From contig WQZN01000012.1 in assembly GCA_009780695.1 (NCBI GenBank), forward strand, positions 22,664-86,663: a DNA stretch of 64,000 nt, given 5' to 3'. The notes beneath the pieces were generated by a model, which saw only the letters and a program-made list of their open reading frames with translations, was not told the DNA's origin and did not search any database. The position numbers were made by a program, and so were the translations under genes. Source of the DNA: Microbacteriaceae bacterium (lineage in GTDB: Bacteria > Actinomycetota > Actinomycetes > Actinomycetales > Microbacteriaceae). Positions 27,750 to 35,947 of the stretch are shown here, piece after piece. Position 1 is the first letter of the stretch; every line of letters begins with the position of its first letter.

Positions 27750-29254
27750 CATCCGCACACCATGTGATCGCGATTGATCAGGGCACGACTTCGACGCGCG
27801 CGATCGTGTTCGACCGGTCGGGTTCGGTGGTGTCGGTGGGGCAGCTGGAGCACCGGCAGATCCTGTCGCGGCCGGGTTGGGTCGAGCACGACCCGTTGGA
27901 GATCTGGGCGAACACGCGCGAGGTGATCGGCACGGCGCTCGCGCGCGCGGACATGACGCGGCACGACATCGCCGCGGTGGGCATCACGAACCAGCGCGAG
28001 ACGGCGGTGGTGTGGGACAGGCGCACGGGAATCCCGGTGTACAACGCGATCGTGTGGCAGGACACGCGCACGCAGGACATCGTCGACGCGCTCGCTGCGG
28101 AGGGCGGCCCGGACCGGTTCAAGGGCGTGGTCGGGCTGCCGCTGGCGACGTATTTCTCGGGCACGAAGATCAGGTGGATCCTCGACAACGTGCCCGGGGC
28201 GCGCTCGGATGCCGAGGCCGGGCACCTCGTGTTCGGCACCACCGACACGTGGCTGCTGTGGAACCTGACCGGCGGGGTGGACGGCGGTGTGCACGCGACG
28301 GATGTCACGAACGCCTCGCGCACCCTGTTCATGGACCTCGAGACGCTTCAGTGGCGCGAGGACATCCTCGACGCCTTCGAGATCCCGCGCGCGATGCTGC
28401 CGGCGATCCGCTCGTCGTCGGAGGTGTACGGCACGGTCGAGTCGAAGAGCCTGCTGCGCGAGGTGCCGGTGGCGGGCATCCTGGGCGATCAGCAGGCGGC
28501 GACCTTCGGGCAGGCCGCGTTCGATGCGGGCGAGTCGAAGAACACGTACGGCACGGGCAACTTCCTGATCTTCAACACCGGGGAGGAGATCGTGCGCTCG
28601 GCGAACGGGCTGCTGACGACGGTCGGCTACCGGCTCGGCGATGCGGCGCCGCACTATGCGCTCGAGGGCTCGATCGCGGTGACGGGGTCGCTCGTGCAGT
28701 GGCTGCGCGACAACCTCGGGGTCATCTCTTCAGCGTCCGAGATCGAGGGGCTCGCCGCCTCGGTTCCGGACAACGGCGGCGCGTACTTCGTGCCGGCGTT
28801 CTCGGGGCTGTTCGCCCCGTATTGGCGTGCGGATGCCCGGGGTGCGGTCGTGGGCCTCACCCGCTTCGTGACCAAGGCGCACCTCGCGCGCGCCGTGCTC
28901 GAGGCGACGGCGTTCCAGACCCGTGAGGTTCTGGATGCGGTGTGTGCGGATGCCGGCGTCACGCTCTCGGAGTTGAAAGTGGACGGCGGCATGACGGGCA
29001 ACGAGCTGCTCATGCAGTTCCAGGCCGACATCCTCGGTGTGCCCGTGGTGCGGCCGGTGGTGGCCGAGACGACGGCGTTGGGGGCCGCGTATGCCGCGGG
29101 CCTCGCGGTCGGGTTCTGGTCGGGCCTGGGCGAGCTGCGGGCGAACTGGCAGGAGGGCCGCCGCTGGGAGCCCGCGATGGACGCCGCCACCCGCGAGCAC
29201 CAGTTGCACCTCTGGAAGAAGGCCGTCACCCGCACCTTCGACTGGGCGGAATGA
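27746..29254 (+). CDS. glpK: Glycerol kinase
   Basis: This 502-residue enzyme phosphorylates glycerol to glycerol 3-phosphate, the substrate of the GlpD encoded just upstream. The FGGY-family landmarks are IDQGTTSTR (10-18), [29 protein letters not shown] and [17 protein letters not shown]. The start ATG overlaps the glpD stop. No glycerol facilitator gene lies in this window. Confidence 0.97.
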   Translation: MTSAHHVIAIDQGTTSTRAIVFDRSGSVVSVGQLEHRQILSRPGWVEHDPLEIWANTREVIGTALARADMTRHDIAAVGITNQRETAVVWDRRTGIPVYNAIVWQDTRTQDIVDALAAEGGPDRFKGVVGLPLATYFSGTKIRWILDNVPGARSDAEAGHLVFGTTDTWLLWNLTGGVDGGVHATDVTNASRTLFMDLETLQWREDILDAFEIPRAMLPAIRSSSEVYGTVESKSLLREVPVAGILGDQQAATFGQAAFDAGESKNTYGTGNFLIFNTGEEIVRSANGLLTTVGYRLGDAAPHYALEGSIAVTGSLVQWLRDNLGVISSASEIEGLAASVPDNGGAYFVPAFSGLFAPYWRADARGAVVGLTRFVTKAHLARAVLEATAFQTREVLDAVCADAGVTLSELKVDGGMTGNELLMQFQADILGVPVVRPVVAETTALGAAYAAGLAVGFWSGLGELRANWQEGRRWEPAMDAATREHQLHLWKKAVTRTFDWAE

Positions 29255-29259
29255 ACCCC

Positions 29260-29346
29260 GCCGGTCGACTGAGCGCACCCGCGCCGATCGCCTGGGCGCA
29301 CCCGCGCCGGTCGCCTGGGCGCACTTCCGCCGGTCGACTGAGCGCA
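29260..29346. repeat. Four-copy 23-bp tandem repeat
   Basis: Four copies of an 18-bp core, gccgrtcgmctgrgcgca, start at 29260, 29283, 29306 and 29329, giving an exact 23-bp pitch. Copies 1 and 4 are identical, and copies 2 and 3 differ by one base. They fill the gap between glpK and dhaK. The last copy runs on into AGCGAATGGAGACC, a tail that resembles an intergenic repeat I recall from Microbacteriaceae. Confidence 0.8.
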
Positions 29347-29394
29347 GCGAATGGAGACCCCACGAGTTCACCCGAACCGCATAGCCTGGCCGTG

Positions 29395-30393
29395 ATGAAG
29401 AAGCTCATCAACACCCCCGACTCCGTCCTCTCCGACGCGTTGCGCGGGCTGGCGGCGGCGCACCCCGAGCTGCGCGTCGATGCCGACGCGCGCGTCGTGT
29501 TCCGCGCGGCTCCCAAGCGGGCCGGTCGGGTCGCCCTGATCTCAGGCGGCGGCAGCGGGCACGAGCCGCTGCACGCGGGCTTCGTCGGGCCGGGGATGCT
29601 GGACGCCGCGGCCTGCGGCGAGATCTTCACGTCGCCCACCCCCGACCAGGTGCAGGCGGCGATCGCGGGCGCCGACACCGGCGCCGGCGTCGTGCAGATC
29701 GTCAAGAACTACACCGGCGACGTCATGAACTTCGAGATGGGCGCCGAGCTCGCCGAGCTCGAGTCGGGCACCGCGGTCGAGACCGTGCTCGTCGCCGACG
29801 ACGTCGCCGTCGAGGACTCGACTCACACCGCCGGGCGCCGCGGCGTCGGCACGACCCTGTTCGTCGAGAAGATCGCGGGGGCCGCCGCCGAGGAGGGGCA
29901 GGATCTGGCATCCGTCGCCGACCTCGCTCGCCGGGTCGCGGCCGCCGGCCGCTCGATGGGCGTCGCGCTCACGAGCTCGACCGTGCCCGCCGCGGGCAAG
30001 CCGACCTTCGACCTGCCCGAGGGCGAGATCGAGGTGGGCATCGGCATCCACGGCGAGCCGGGGCGCCGCCGCGAGCCGCTCGAGCCGGCATCCGCCATCG
30101 CGAAGCTGCTCGTCGAGCCCGTGCTCGCCGACCTCGACTTCACTGGCGCCCCGACGATCGCGCTGCTGGGCGGCATGGGCGCGACGCCGCTCATCGAGCT
30201 GTATGTGATGTACGGCGAGGTCGCGGCGCTGCTCGAGGCCGCGGGCGTGCGGGTCGCACGCCGGCTCGTCGGGAACTACGTGACCTCGCTCGACATGGCC
30301 GGCTGCTCGCTGACCCTGCTGCGCGCCGACGACGAGATGCTGCGGCTGTGGGACGCGCCGGTCGCGACCCCCGGCCTGCGATGGGGGGAATGA
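29395..30393 (+). CDS. dhaK: PTS-dependent dihydroxyacetone kinase, DhaK subunit
   Basis: This 332-residue subunit binds dihydroxyacetone covalently through a histidine and passes it to DhaL. Seen are GGGSGHEPLH (51-60), NYTGDVMNFE, and GIGIHGEPG with the substrate-binding histidine at about 219, close to the position in the Escherichia coli enzyme. The gene lies in the order dhaK-dhaL-dhaM, which marks the PEP-driven type rather than the ATP-driven type. A TAGCCT -10 box lies 7 nt before the ATG, suggesting a leaderless mRNA. Confidence 0.95.
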   Translation: MKKLINTPDSVLSDALRGLAAAHPELRVDADARVVFRAAPKRAGRVALISGGGSGHEPLHAGFVGPGMLDAAACGEIFTSPTPDQVQAAIAGADTGAGVVQIVKNYTGDVMNFEMGAELAELESGTAVETVLVADDVAVEDSTHTAGRRGVGTTLFVEKIAGAAAEEGQDLASVADLARRVAAAGRSMGVALTSSTVPAAGKPTFDLPEGEIEVGIGIHGEPGRRREPLEPASAIAKLLVEPVLADLDFTGAPTIALLGGMGATPLIELYVMYGEVAALLEAAGVRVARRLVGNYVTSLDMAGCSLTLLRADDEMLRLWDAPVATPGLRWGE

Positions 30394-31037
30394 TGGCCGA
30401 GCTGACCGCCGTGCTGCTGACGGGCTGGCTGCACGAGTTCCGGGCATCCGTCGCCGCGCAGCGCGAGTACCTGACCGAGCTCGACTCGGCGATCGGCGAC
30501 GCCGACCACGGCGCCAACCTCGATCGCGGCACCGCCGCGGTCGTCGCCGCGTTCGAACAGGCGCCCGCGACCCGGCTCGACGACCTCTTCAAGCGCACCG
30601 GCATGACACTCGTCTCGTCGGTCGGCGGCGCGAGCGGCCCCCTGTTCGGCACGTTCTTCCTGCGCATCGGCGCCTCGCTCGGCCCGGTCGCCTCGACGAC
30701 GGGAGCGGACTTCGGGGCCGCTCTGAGCGCCGGCCTCGGCGGCGTCGAGACGCGCGGCAAGGCGGCGCTCGGCGAGAAGACCATGCTGGACGCGCTCGCC
30801 CCCGCGATCGACGCGTGGGACTCGGCCGTCGCGCGGCACAAGCACGTGCGCGAGGCGGCGGTGCTCGCGGCGACGGCCGCGGCGACCGGGCGGGATGCCA
30901 CCGCCCCGCTCGTCGCGACGAAGGGCCGCGCGAGCTACCTCGGCGAGCGTTCCGTCGGGCACATCGACCCGGGCGCGGCATCGACGACGCTGCTGTTCGA
31001 GGCGCTCGCCACGGCCCTCGACGGCGTCGGGAAGTAG
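30390..31037 (+). CDS. dhaL: Dihydroxyacetone kinase, DhaL (ADP-binding) subunit
   Basis: This 215-residue subunit holds a tightly bound ADP that is rephosphorylated by DhaM and passes the phosphate to dihydroxyacetone on DhaK. The Mg-ADP site is DSAIGDADHG with Asp37 and Asp39, and GGASGPLFGTFFL and GHIDPGAAS follow the family. Two ATGs in tandem (30390 and 30393) overlap the dhaK stop; GGGGGGAA just upstream acts as a ribosome site. It is coupled to dhaK and lies 7 bp before dhaM. Confidence 0.95.
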   Translation: MMAELTAVLLTGWLHEFRASVAAQREYLTELDSAIGDADHGANLDRGTAAVVAAFEQAPATRLDDLFKRTGMTLVSSVGGASGPLFGTFFLRIGASLGPVASTTGADFGAALSAGLGGVETRGKAALGEKTMLDALAPAIDAWDSAVARHKHVREAAVLAATAAATGRDATAPLVATKGRASYLGERSVGHIDPGAASTTLLFEALATALDGVGK

Positions 31038-31044
31038 TCGCCGC

Positions 31045-33552
31045 ATGATCGGCATCGTCGTCGTGTCCCACAGCCCTGCGCTCGCGCGGGCGGCCGTCGA
31101 GCTCGCGGCGCAGATGGCCGGCGACTCGGGCCTCGCGGTCGAGGTCGCGGCCGGCGGCCCGGACGGCGGGCTCGGCACGGATGCCACGGCTGTGGCATCC
31201 GCCATCGACGCGGTCGCCACGCCCGAGGGCGTGCTCGTGTTCGTCGACCTCGGCTCCGCGATCCTGAGCGCGGACCTCGCGCTTGAGCTGCGGATGTCCG
31301 ATGCGCCCGTGCGCGTCACCTCCGCCCCGCTCGTCGAGGGTCTCGTCGCCGCGGTCGTCGCGGCTGCCGGGGGAGCGGCGCTAGAGGTCGTCGCTGCCGA
31401 GGCCGAGCGCGCCCTCGCGCCGAAGCGCGAGCAGCTCGACGGCGGTGCTGAGGCCGCGGCGGCTGCACCGGTCGTCGAGGTCGCCCCCGCCCGCATGGCG
31501 GCGACCGTCGTGATCGCCAATGCCGCGGGCATCCACGCGCGCCCGGCCGCCGCGCTCGCCGCGGCCAGCGCGGGCTTCGATGCGACGGTCTCGCTGCGCA
31601 ACCTGCGCACCGGTGCGGTCGTCGAGGACGCCGCGAGCATGAGCTCTGTGCTGCTGCTCGGTGCGCGCTTCCGCGATGAGATCGAGATCGGTGCAACGGG
31701 TGCACAGGCACAGGCCGCGGTGCGGCACGTGGAAGAGCTGATCACGGCTGGATTCGGCGAGGAGATCGTCGCAGCGCCCGCCATCGAGGGGCCGGTCGAT
31801 ACACCGATCGTTGAACCGCAGCCGGCCGCTGCACCCGCAGCGCCGCCGGTCTTCGCCCCGCACCTCGAGCTCTTCGCGCCCGGCGACCTCGCGCTCAGCC
31901 CGGGCAGCGCCGTCGGCCCGGTCGTCCGCATGCCGGAACCGGGCCGCGAGCCGCGGGCCGACCGGGTCATCGCGACGGCGCGGCGCGAGGCAGCGGCCGC
32001 GACCCTTGCCCCGGCCTTCGCCGCCGTGCGCGCGAGCCTCGAAGCTCGCGTGCGCCGTCTCGGCGACGCGCGCTACACGGCCGCGCGCGAGGTGCTCGAG
32101 GCCACCGCGGCCCTCGCCGCCGACGCCGCGTTGATCACCGACGCGCAGATGGCCGTGTTCACGAAGGGGCGCACGCCCGAGCGCGCCGTGTGGGACGCCC
32201 TCGGCGCTTTCGCCGATCGTCTCGCCGAGGGCGACCTCGCCGAGCGCGCGGCCGATGTGCGCGACCTGCGCGCCCGGGTCGTGGCGCAGCTGCGGGGCAG
32301 GCCGGCGCCCGGCGTCCCCGACCTCGACACGCCCTTCGTGCTCGTCGCGCGCGAGCTCGCGCCGGCCGATGCCGCGCTGCTCGGCACGACCGGTTGCGTC
32401 GCGCTCGTCACGGCGGCGGGCGGACCGACCTCGCACACGGCGATCCTGGCGCGGGCGCTCGGCGTGCCCGCCGTCGTGTCGGAGCGTGCGCTCGAGGTCG
32501 CCGAGGGGCAGACCGTGCTCGTGGACGGCACCGCCGGCGAGGTGGTCGTCGAGCCCGACGCGGAGCGGGTGGCCCAGGCATCCGCGCGCCCCCTCGCCCC
32601 GCCCTTCGACGGCGCGGGCACGACGGCCGACGGCCACAGCGTGCGGCTGCGCGCGAACGTCGCCTCGGGGGCCGAGGCGGTCGAGGCCGCGGCGGCGCGC
32701 GCCGAGGGCGTCGGACTGTTCCGCACCGAGCTCGTGTTCCTCGACCGCCAGCTCGCGCCCGCGCTCGACGAGCAGATCGCGGCCTACCGCCCGGTGCTCG
32801 AGGCGTTCCCCGGGCGCGTCGTCGTGGTGCGCACGCTCGACGCCGGCGCCGACAAGCCGCTCGCCTTCGTGCCGCGCGGCGCCGAGTCGAACCCGGCGCT
32901 CGGCGTGCGCGGCATCCGCACGGCCCGTACGGCGCCCGCGCTGCTCGACGAGCAGCTGCGCGCGATCGCGATGGCGGCGGGGGATGCCCGTGCCGAGGTG
33001 CACGTGATGGCGCCGATGATCTCGACGCCGACCGAGGCGCGCGCCTTCGCCGCTGCGGCCCGCGCGCACGGCCTCGGTCAGAACGATCCCGCGCGCCCCG
33101 GCTTCGGCAAGGTCGGCGTGATGATCGAGACGCCGGCCGCGGCGCTGTGCGCGGCCGAGCTGCTCGCCGAACTCGACTTCGTCAGCGTCGGCACGAACGA
33201 CCTCGCGCAGTACGCCCTCGCGGCCGACCGCGAGCTCGCGACGCTCGCCGAGCTCAACGACCCGTGGCAGCCCGCGGTGCTCAGGCTGATCGGCATGGTC
33301 GGTGCGGCCGGGGTCGCGGCCGGCAAGCCCGTCGGCATCTGCGGCGAGGCCGCGGCCGACCCGAGCCTCGCGCCCGTGCTCGTCGGGCTCGGCGCCACGA
33401 GCCTGTCGGTGTCGCCCCGCGCGCTCGACGCCGTGGCCGCGGGCTTGCGCGCCGTGACGCATGCGCAGTGCGTGGCGGCAGCGGATGCCGCGGCCGGGGC
33501 ATCCTCGGCGCTCGCCGCCCGCGCCGCCGCGCGCGAGGTGCTCGCGGGCTGA
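31045..33552 (+). CDS. dhaM: DhaM-HPr-Enzyme I fusion phosphotransferase
   Basis: This 835-residue protein carries phosphate from phosphoenolpyruvate to DhaL-ADP. Order: DhaM/EIIA-Man-like domain with active His9 (VVVSHSPALA); HPr domain with GIHARPA (His about 164); an Ala/Pro linker (about 245-290); then Enzyme I with GGPTSHTAIL (His about 464). Unlike E. coli DhaM, which has only a truncated Enzyme I, the C-terminal PEP-binding barrel is complete: GVGLFRTE, ESNPALGVRGIR, VGTNDLAQY and catalytic Cys at about 766 (GICGE). It lies 7 bp after dhaL in the operon. Confidence 0.93.
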   Translation: MIGIVVVSHSPALARAAVELAAQMAGDSGLAVEVAAGGPDGGLGTDATAVASAIDAVATPEGVLVFVDLGSAILSADLALELRMSDAPVRVTSAPLVEGLVAAVVAAAGGAALEVVAAEAERALAPKREQLDGGAEAAAAAPVVEVAPARMAATVVIANAAGIHARPAAALAAASAGFDATVSLRNLRTGAVVEDAASMSSVLLLGARFRDEIEIGATGAQAQAAVRHVEELITAGFGEEIVAAPAIEGPVDTPIVEPQPAAAPAAPPVFAPHLELFAPGDLALSPGSAVGPVVRMPEPGREPRADRVIATARREAAAATLAPAFAAVRASLEARVRRLGDARYTAAREVLEATAALAADAALITDAQMAVFTKGRTPERAVWDALGAFADRLAEGDLAERAADVRDLRARVVAQLRGRPAPGVPDLDTPFVLVARELAPADAALLGTTGCVALVTAAGGPTSHTAILARALGVPAVVSERALEVAEGQTVLVDGTAGEVVVEPDAERVAQASARPLAPPFDGAGTTADGHSVRLRANVASGAEAVEAAAARAEGVGLFRTELVFLDRQLAPALDEQIAAYRPVLEAFPGRVVVVRTLDAGADKPLAFVPRGAESNPALGVRGIRTARTAPALLDEQLRAIAMAAGDARAEVHVMAPMISTPTEARAFAAAARAHGLGQNDPARPGFGKVGVMIETPAAALCAAELLAELDFVSVGTNDLAQYALAADRELATLAELNDPWQPAVLRLIGMVGAAGVAAGKPVGICGEAAADPSLAPVLVGLGATSLSVSPRALDAVAAGLRAVTHAQCVAAADAAAGASSALAARAAAREVLAG

Positions 33553-33593
33553 TCTCGGCTGCGGCCTGGGGCACCCGCGGCTCACCCGCACCC

Positions 33594-33675
33594 GCGGCAA
33601 CGAGTGTTCCCCTTCCGGACAGATGTTGCCGCTGCGGCAGACGCACATGTCCGTAGCGGCAACACGTTGCCGCTA
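33594..33675. repeat. Alternating GCGGCAAC/GTTGCCGC repeats after dhaM
   Basis: GCGGCAAC occurs at 33594-33601 and 33656-33663, and its complement GTTGCCGC at 33625-33632 and 33666-33673. The last two form TAGCGGCAAC-AC-GTTGCCGCTA, a perfect dyad. CGGACA (33616-33621) pairs with TGTCCG (33648-33653). The block probably folds as a terminator for dhaM, which ends 41 bp before it. Confidence 0.65.
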
Positions 33676-33952
33676 GTGGGACTCGCCGTCAGCGCTCAGG
33701 TCGAAAGGCAGGCCGAGCTCCTCCCGCAATTTCAAGGCATAGGGCGTCCTCCGGCGACAGAGCGTAGACGTTCTCCACATGCGCGCGGGGCATCACGAGG
33801 ACCGCACCGGGGTTGCCTGGCCACCACTTCGGGGCCACCTGCGCGAAGGCTCGATCCGTGACCGCCACGACATCCGAGGGCAGATTCAGCTCACGGAGCT
33901 GCCGGCCACAAACGAGCGCGCTTGTGTGCCGGTGAACCGACAACTGCGTCAC
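33673..33952 (-). pseudogene. HIT family protein, decayed by internal deletion
   Basis: From a GTG at 33952 the reading frame gives a recognisable HIT-family N-terminal half with LPSDVVAVTDRAFAQVAPKWWPG...VLVMPRAHVENVYALSPED, then turns to junk and stops at 33689. In another frame the DNA immediately continues as TPYALKLREELGLPFDL, which matches the usual C-terminal end of such proteins, with a stop at 33673. The middle, including the HxHxH catalytic triad, is missing. The gene therefore seems to have lost roughly 50-60 codons plus the frame. It lies 16 bp after an ATPase gene. Confidence 0.7.
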
Positions 33953-33968
33953 GTCGTAAAAGACACCT

Positions 33969-34547
33969 CTACGCGGGCAGCAGTGCAGAAAGCTCGTCCA
34001 TCAGTCTCGTCCGGCTTTCGGGGTTCTCCGACGCATACTTGAGCGTCGGCCCGCTCAGGCTCAGCGTCTCGGTTCGCCCGTCATTCAAGGACGCGCGGAA
34101 CTCGTCGAGCGATTCCGCGTCGCCGTGGCCCGGATGTCTGGTGCCGTCGGTCGCACGACGGCGGTACCGCCGCAGCAGCTCATCCGGCGATGCGGTGCAG
34201 TGCACCTGCACCGCCGTGAAGCCGTACCTGCTCTGCCAGCGCTGGAACTTCGCCTCCTCGAACTCAGCGCTGTAGGCGGCATCGACGACGAAGGGCAGAC
34301 CCGTGCGCAACTGCAGTTCGATGACGTGATCGAGCAGCGCGAACGATGCCCGGCCGAGCTTGACCGACCAGGCGCGGTCGCCGACGCCGAGGGAATCGAA
34401 CAGGATCTCCTTCAGGGCATCCTTCGACACCAGCGGCAGGCTCCAGCGCCGGGCGATCTCGGCGCTGATCGTCGACTTGCCCGATGCCGGCCGCCCGAGC
34501 ACCAGGACGACGTACGGAGTTCCCGGTGCGAGCGGTTCGACAGGCAT
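33969..34547 (-). CDS. AAA/zeta-toxin-like P-loop kinase
   Basis: This 192-residue protein starts with the strand and P-loop YVVLVLGRPASGKST (Walker A about 18-25). It then has LVSKDALKEILFD, PFVVDAAYSAEFEE and a basic lid with ELLRRYRRRA. This is the layout of small nucleotide-dependent kinases related to zeta toxins and antibiotic phosphotransferases. The target is unknown. It lies 26 bp after grpB on the same strand. No ribosome site or -10 box is evident before the ATG, so co-transcription with the upstream gene is likely. Confidence 0.78.
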   Translation of the reverse strand: MPVEPLAPGTPYVVLVLGRPASGKSTISAEIARRWSLPLVSKDALKEILFDSLGVGDRAWSVKLGRASFALLDHVIELQLRTGLPFVVDAAYSAEFEEAKFQRWQSRYGFTAVQVHCTASPDELLRRYRRRATDGTRHPGHGDAESLDEFRASLNDGRTETLSLSGPTLKYASENPESRTRLMDELSALLPA

Positions 34548-34573
34548 ATTCAGGTTCTCACAAGCCCGCGGCG

Positions 34574-35212
34574 CTACTGCAGGAACCCCGCGGCCGCGAA
34601 CGCGCGGGCGTAGATCTCGCGGATCACGGCCTGCTTGCGGGCGTTGTACTCCATGACCGCCTCGTTGCCGGCGGTGGAGGCGGCTGCGGCCTCGCGCTTG
34701 GCCGCGGCGTAGAGCTCGCGGTCCGCGGTGTCGGCGCGCAGCCAGTCCCGGAACACGAGGTGCTTCACCGGTTCGGGGCTGTCGGGCCCGAAGACATGGA
34801 TGTTGGCCGCGGGGCCGCCGTCGGTCGGGGGAACACCGTCGTCGGCCCGGCGGCCGCCGCGGAGCATCCGATGCTCGTGCCACCACGGTTCGCGCACGGT
34901 CAGCACGAACCCGGCTGCTTCCAACTGCGGCAGCCACGCCCGCTCGTCCGCAGGGTCGGCGACCGTGACATCCACATCGATCACCGGCTTGGCCGGCAGG
35001 CCGACGACCGACGTCGACCCGACGTGGTCGATGCGCAGCGCCCGGGTGCGCAAGAGCCTGAACAGGCGCTCGCGAAGCCGCTCGGCCTGCTGCGGCCAGC
35101 GCGAGTCGTACTCGACCATCGCGATGGGCGCGCGCGTCGGCTCGACGACCCACGGGTTCGCCCCGGGCGGGCGCTCGTTGACGAAGCTCAGGATCTGCTC
35201 GCGGGTCGGCAC
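34574..35212 (-). CDS. GrpB family protein (nucleotidyltransferase fold)
   Basis: This 212-residue protein of the UPF0157/GrpB family shows the nucleotidyltransferase-like core RIDHVGSTSVVGLPAKPVIDVDVTV (about 60-84) and the family's NIHVFGPDSPEPVKHLVFRDWLR. The biochemical role of most family members is unproven. The start is a GTG with a TAGGCT -10 box 6 nt upstream, so leaderless translation is likely. It heads a minus-strand cluster with the P-loop kinase and the decayed HIT gene. Confidence 0.85.
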   Translation of the reverse strand: MPTREQILSFVNERPPGANPWVVEPTRAPIAMVEYDSRWPQQAERLRERLFRLLRTRALRIDHVGSTSVVGLPAKPVIDVDVTVADPADERAWLPQLEAAGFVLTVREPWWHEHRMLRGGRRADDGVPPTDGGPAANIHVFGPDSPEPVKHLVFRDWLRADTADRELYAAAKREAAAASTAGNEAVMEYNARKQAVIREIYARAFAAAGFLQ

Positions 35213-35292
35213 CGGGGGAGCCTATCGGGGGAGGGGTCTCTCCGGCGGCTCGACCGGTGCTCTCGATCGCGAACTTCATTGAGTACTTCCGA

Positions 35293-35321
35293 TTGTCAAT
35301 AGTATTGACTCGCGTTATTAT
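35293..35321 (+). promoter_or_regulatory. higBA promoter with operator dyad
   Basis: TTGTCA (35293-35298) and TATTAT (35316-35321) are spaced by 17 bp, a strong sigma-70-type promoter. A perfect dyad GTCAAT-AGT-ATTGAC (35295-35309) overlaps the -35, fitting autorepression by HigA. Confidence 0.75.
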
Positions 35322-35328
35322 TGGAGGG

Positions 35329-35610
35329 ATGATCCAGTCGTTCGCGGACGAGTCGACGCGCAAGGTCTGGGAGCGCGAGCATGTTCGGCGGCTCGGCCCC
35401 GATCTCCAGCGAATGGCGCAGAAGAAGCTGCGCCTGCTCAATGCGGCCGACACGATCAACGACCTGCGCGTTCCGCCGGGAAACCGCTTGGAGAAACTGT
35501 CCGGCGATCGCGAAGGTCAGTATTCGATTCGCATCAACGACCAATTTCGAATCTGCTTCATCTGGACGAACGCCGGCCCCGCCGACGTTCAGATCATCGA
35601 CTACCACTGA
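35329..35610 (+). CDS. higB: HigB/RelE family mRNA interferase toxin
   Basis: This 93-residue toxin of the RelE fold cuts mRNA on the ribosome. It shows the HigB pattern: an N-terminal strand with FADESTRKVWE, a helix with RLNAADTINDLRVPPGNRLEKL, and the C-terminal SIRINDQFRICFIW with the basic residues expected for RNA binding. Toxin precedes antitoxin, the HigBA order. The ATG at 35329 lies 7 nt after the TATTAT -10 box, so the GGAGGG just before it would be at or upstream of the transcript start. The antitoxin gene begins 13 bp later. Confidence 0.92.
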   Translation: MIQSFADESTRKVWEREHVRRLGPDLQRMAQKKLRLLNAADTINDLRVPPGNRLEKLSGDREGQYSIRINDQFRICFIWTNAGPADVQIIDYH

Positions 35611-35623
35611 GGAGGCACCCCTG

Positions 35624-35920
35624 ATGACGAAGGCGCACGACCCGATCACACCGGGTGAGATTCTCCAGACCGAGTTCCTGGAGCCGTTGGGTATCACCGC
35701 CTACCGGCTGGCCCAGGCCACGGGCCTCCCGCAGACCCGCTTGAGCGAGATCATCCGCGGCAAGCGACGCATCACCACTGACACCGCACTGCGTCTTTCC
35801 CGAGCGTTCGGCCTCTCCGAGCGGTACTGGCTCAACATCCAGACCGACTACGACATCGAGCTCGAACGCGATGAACACGCCGCCGAGCTGGCGCGGGTCG
35901 AGCGGCTCATCTCCGCCTGA
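35624..35920 (+). CDS. higA: HigA family antitoxin, XRE type
   Basis: This 98-residue antitoxin neutralises HigB and should repress the operon through its Cro/C1 helix-turn-helix (about 24-60: AYRLAQATGLPQTRLSEIIRG). The start PGEILQTEFLEPLGIT is a hallmark of HigA. A strong GAGGAGG lies before the ATG, so it should be translated better than the toxin. It converges with the APH-type gene, 27 bp apart. Confidence 0.94.
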   Translation: MTKAHDPITPGEILQTEFLEPLGITAYRLAQATGLPQTRLSEIIRGKRRITTDTALRLSRAFGLSERYWLNIQTDYDIELERDEHAAELARVERLISA

Positions 35921-35947
35921 GGCAACGGGAGCGCGGATGCCGCCGCT

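Noticed and set aside
29260..29346. CRISPR array
   Set aside because: Only four short units with 5-nt non-variable gaps, no spacers of normal length and no cas genes.
33689..33952. Intact small HIT gene of 87 codons
   Set aside because: It lacks the histidine triad, and its last 18 residues do not fit the family while another frame continues the family sequence.
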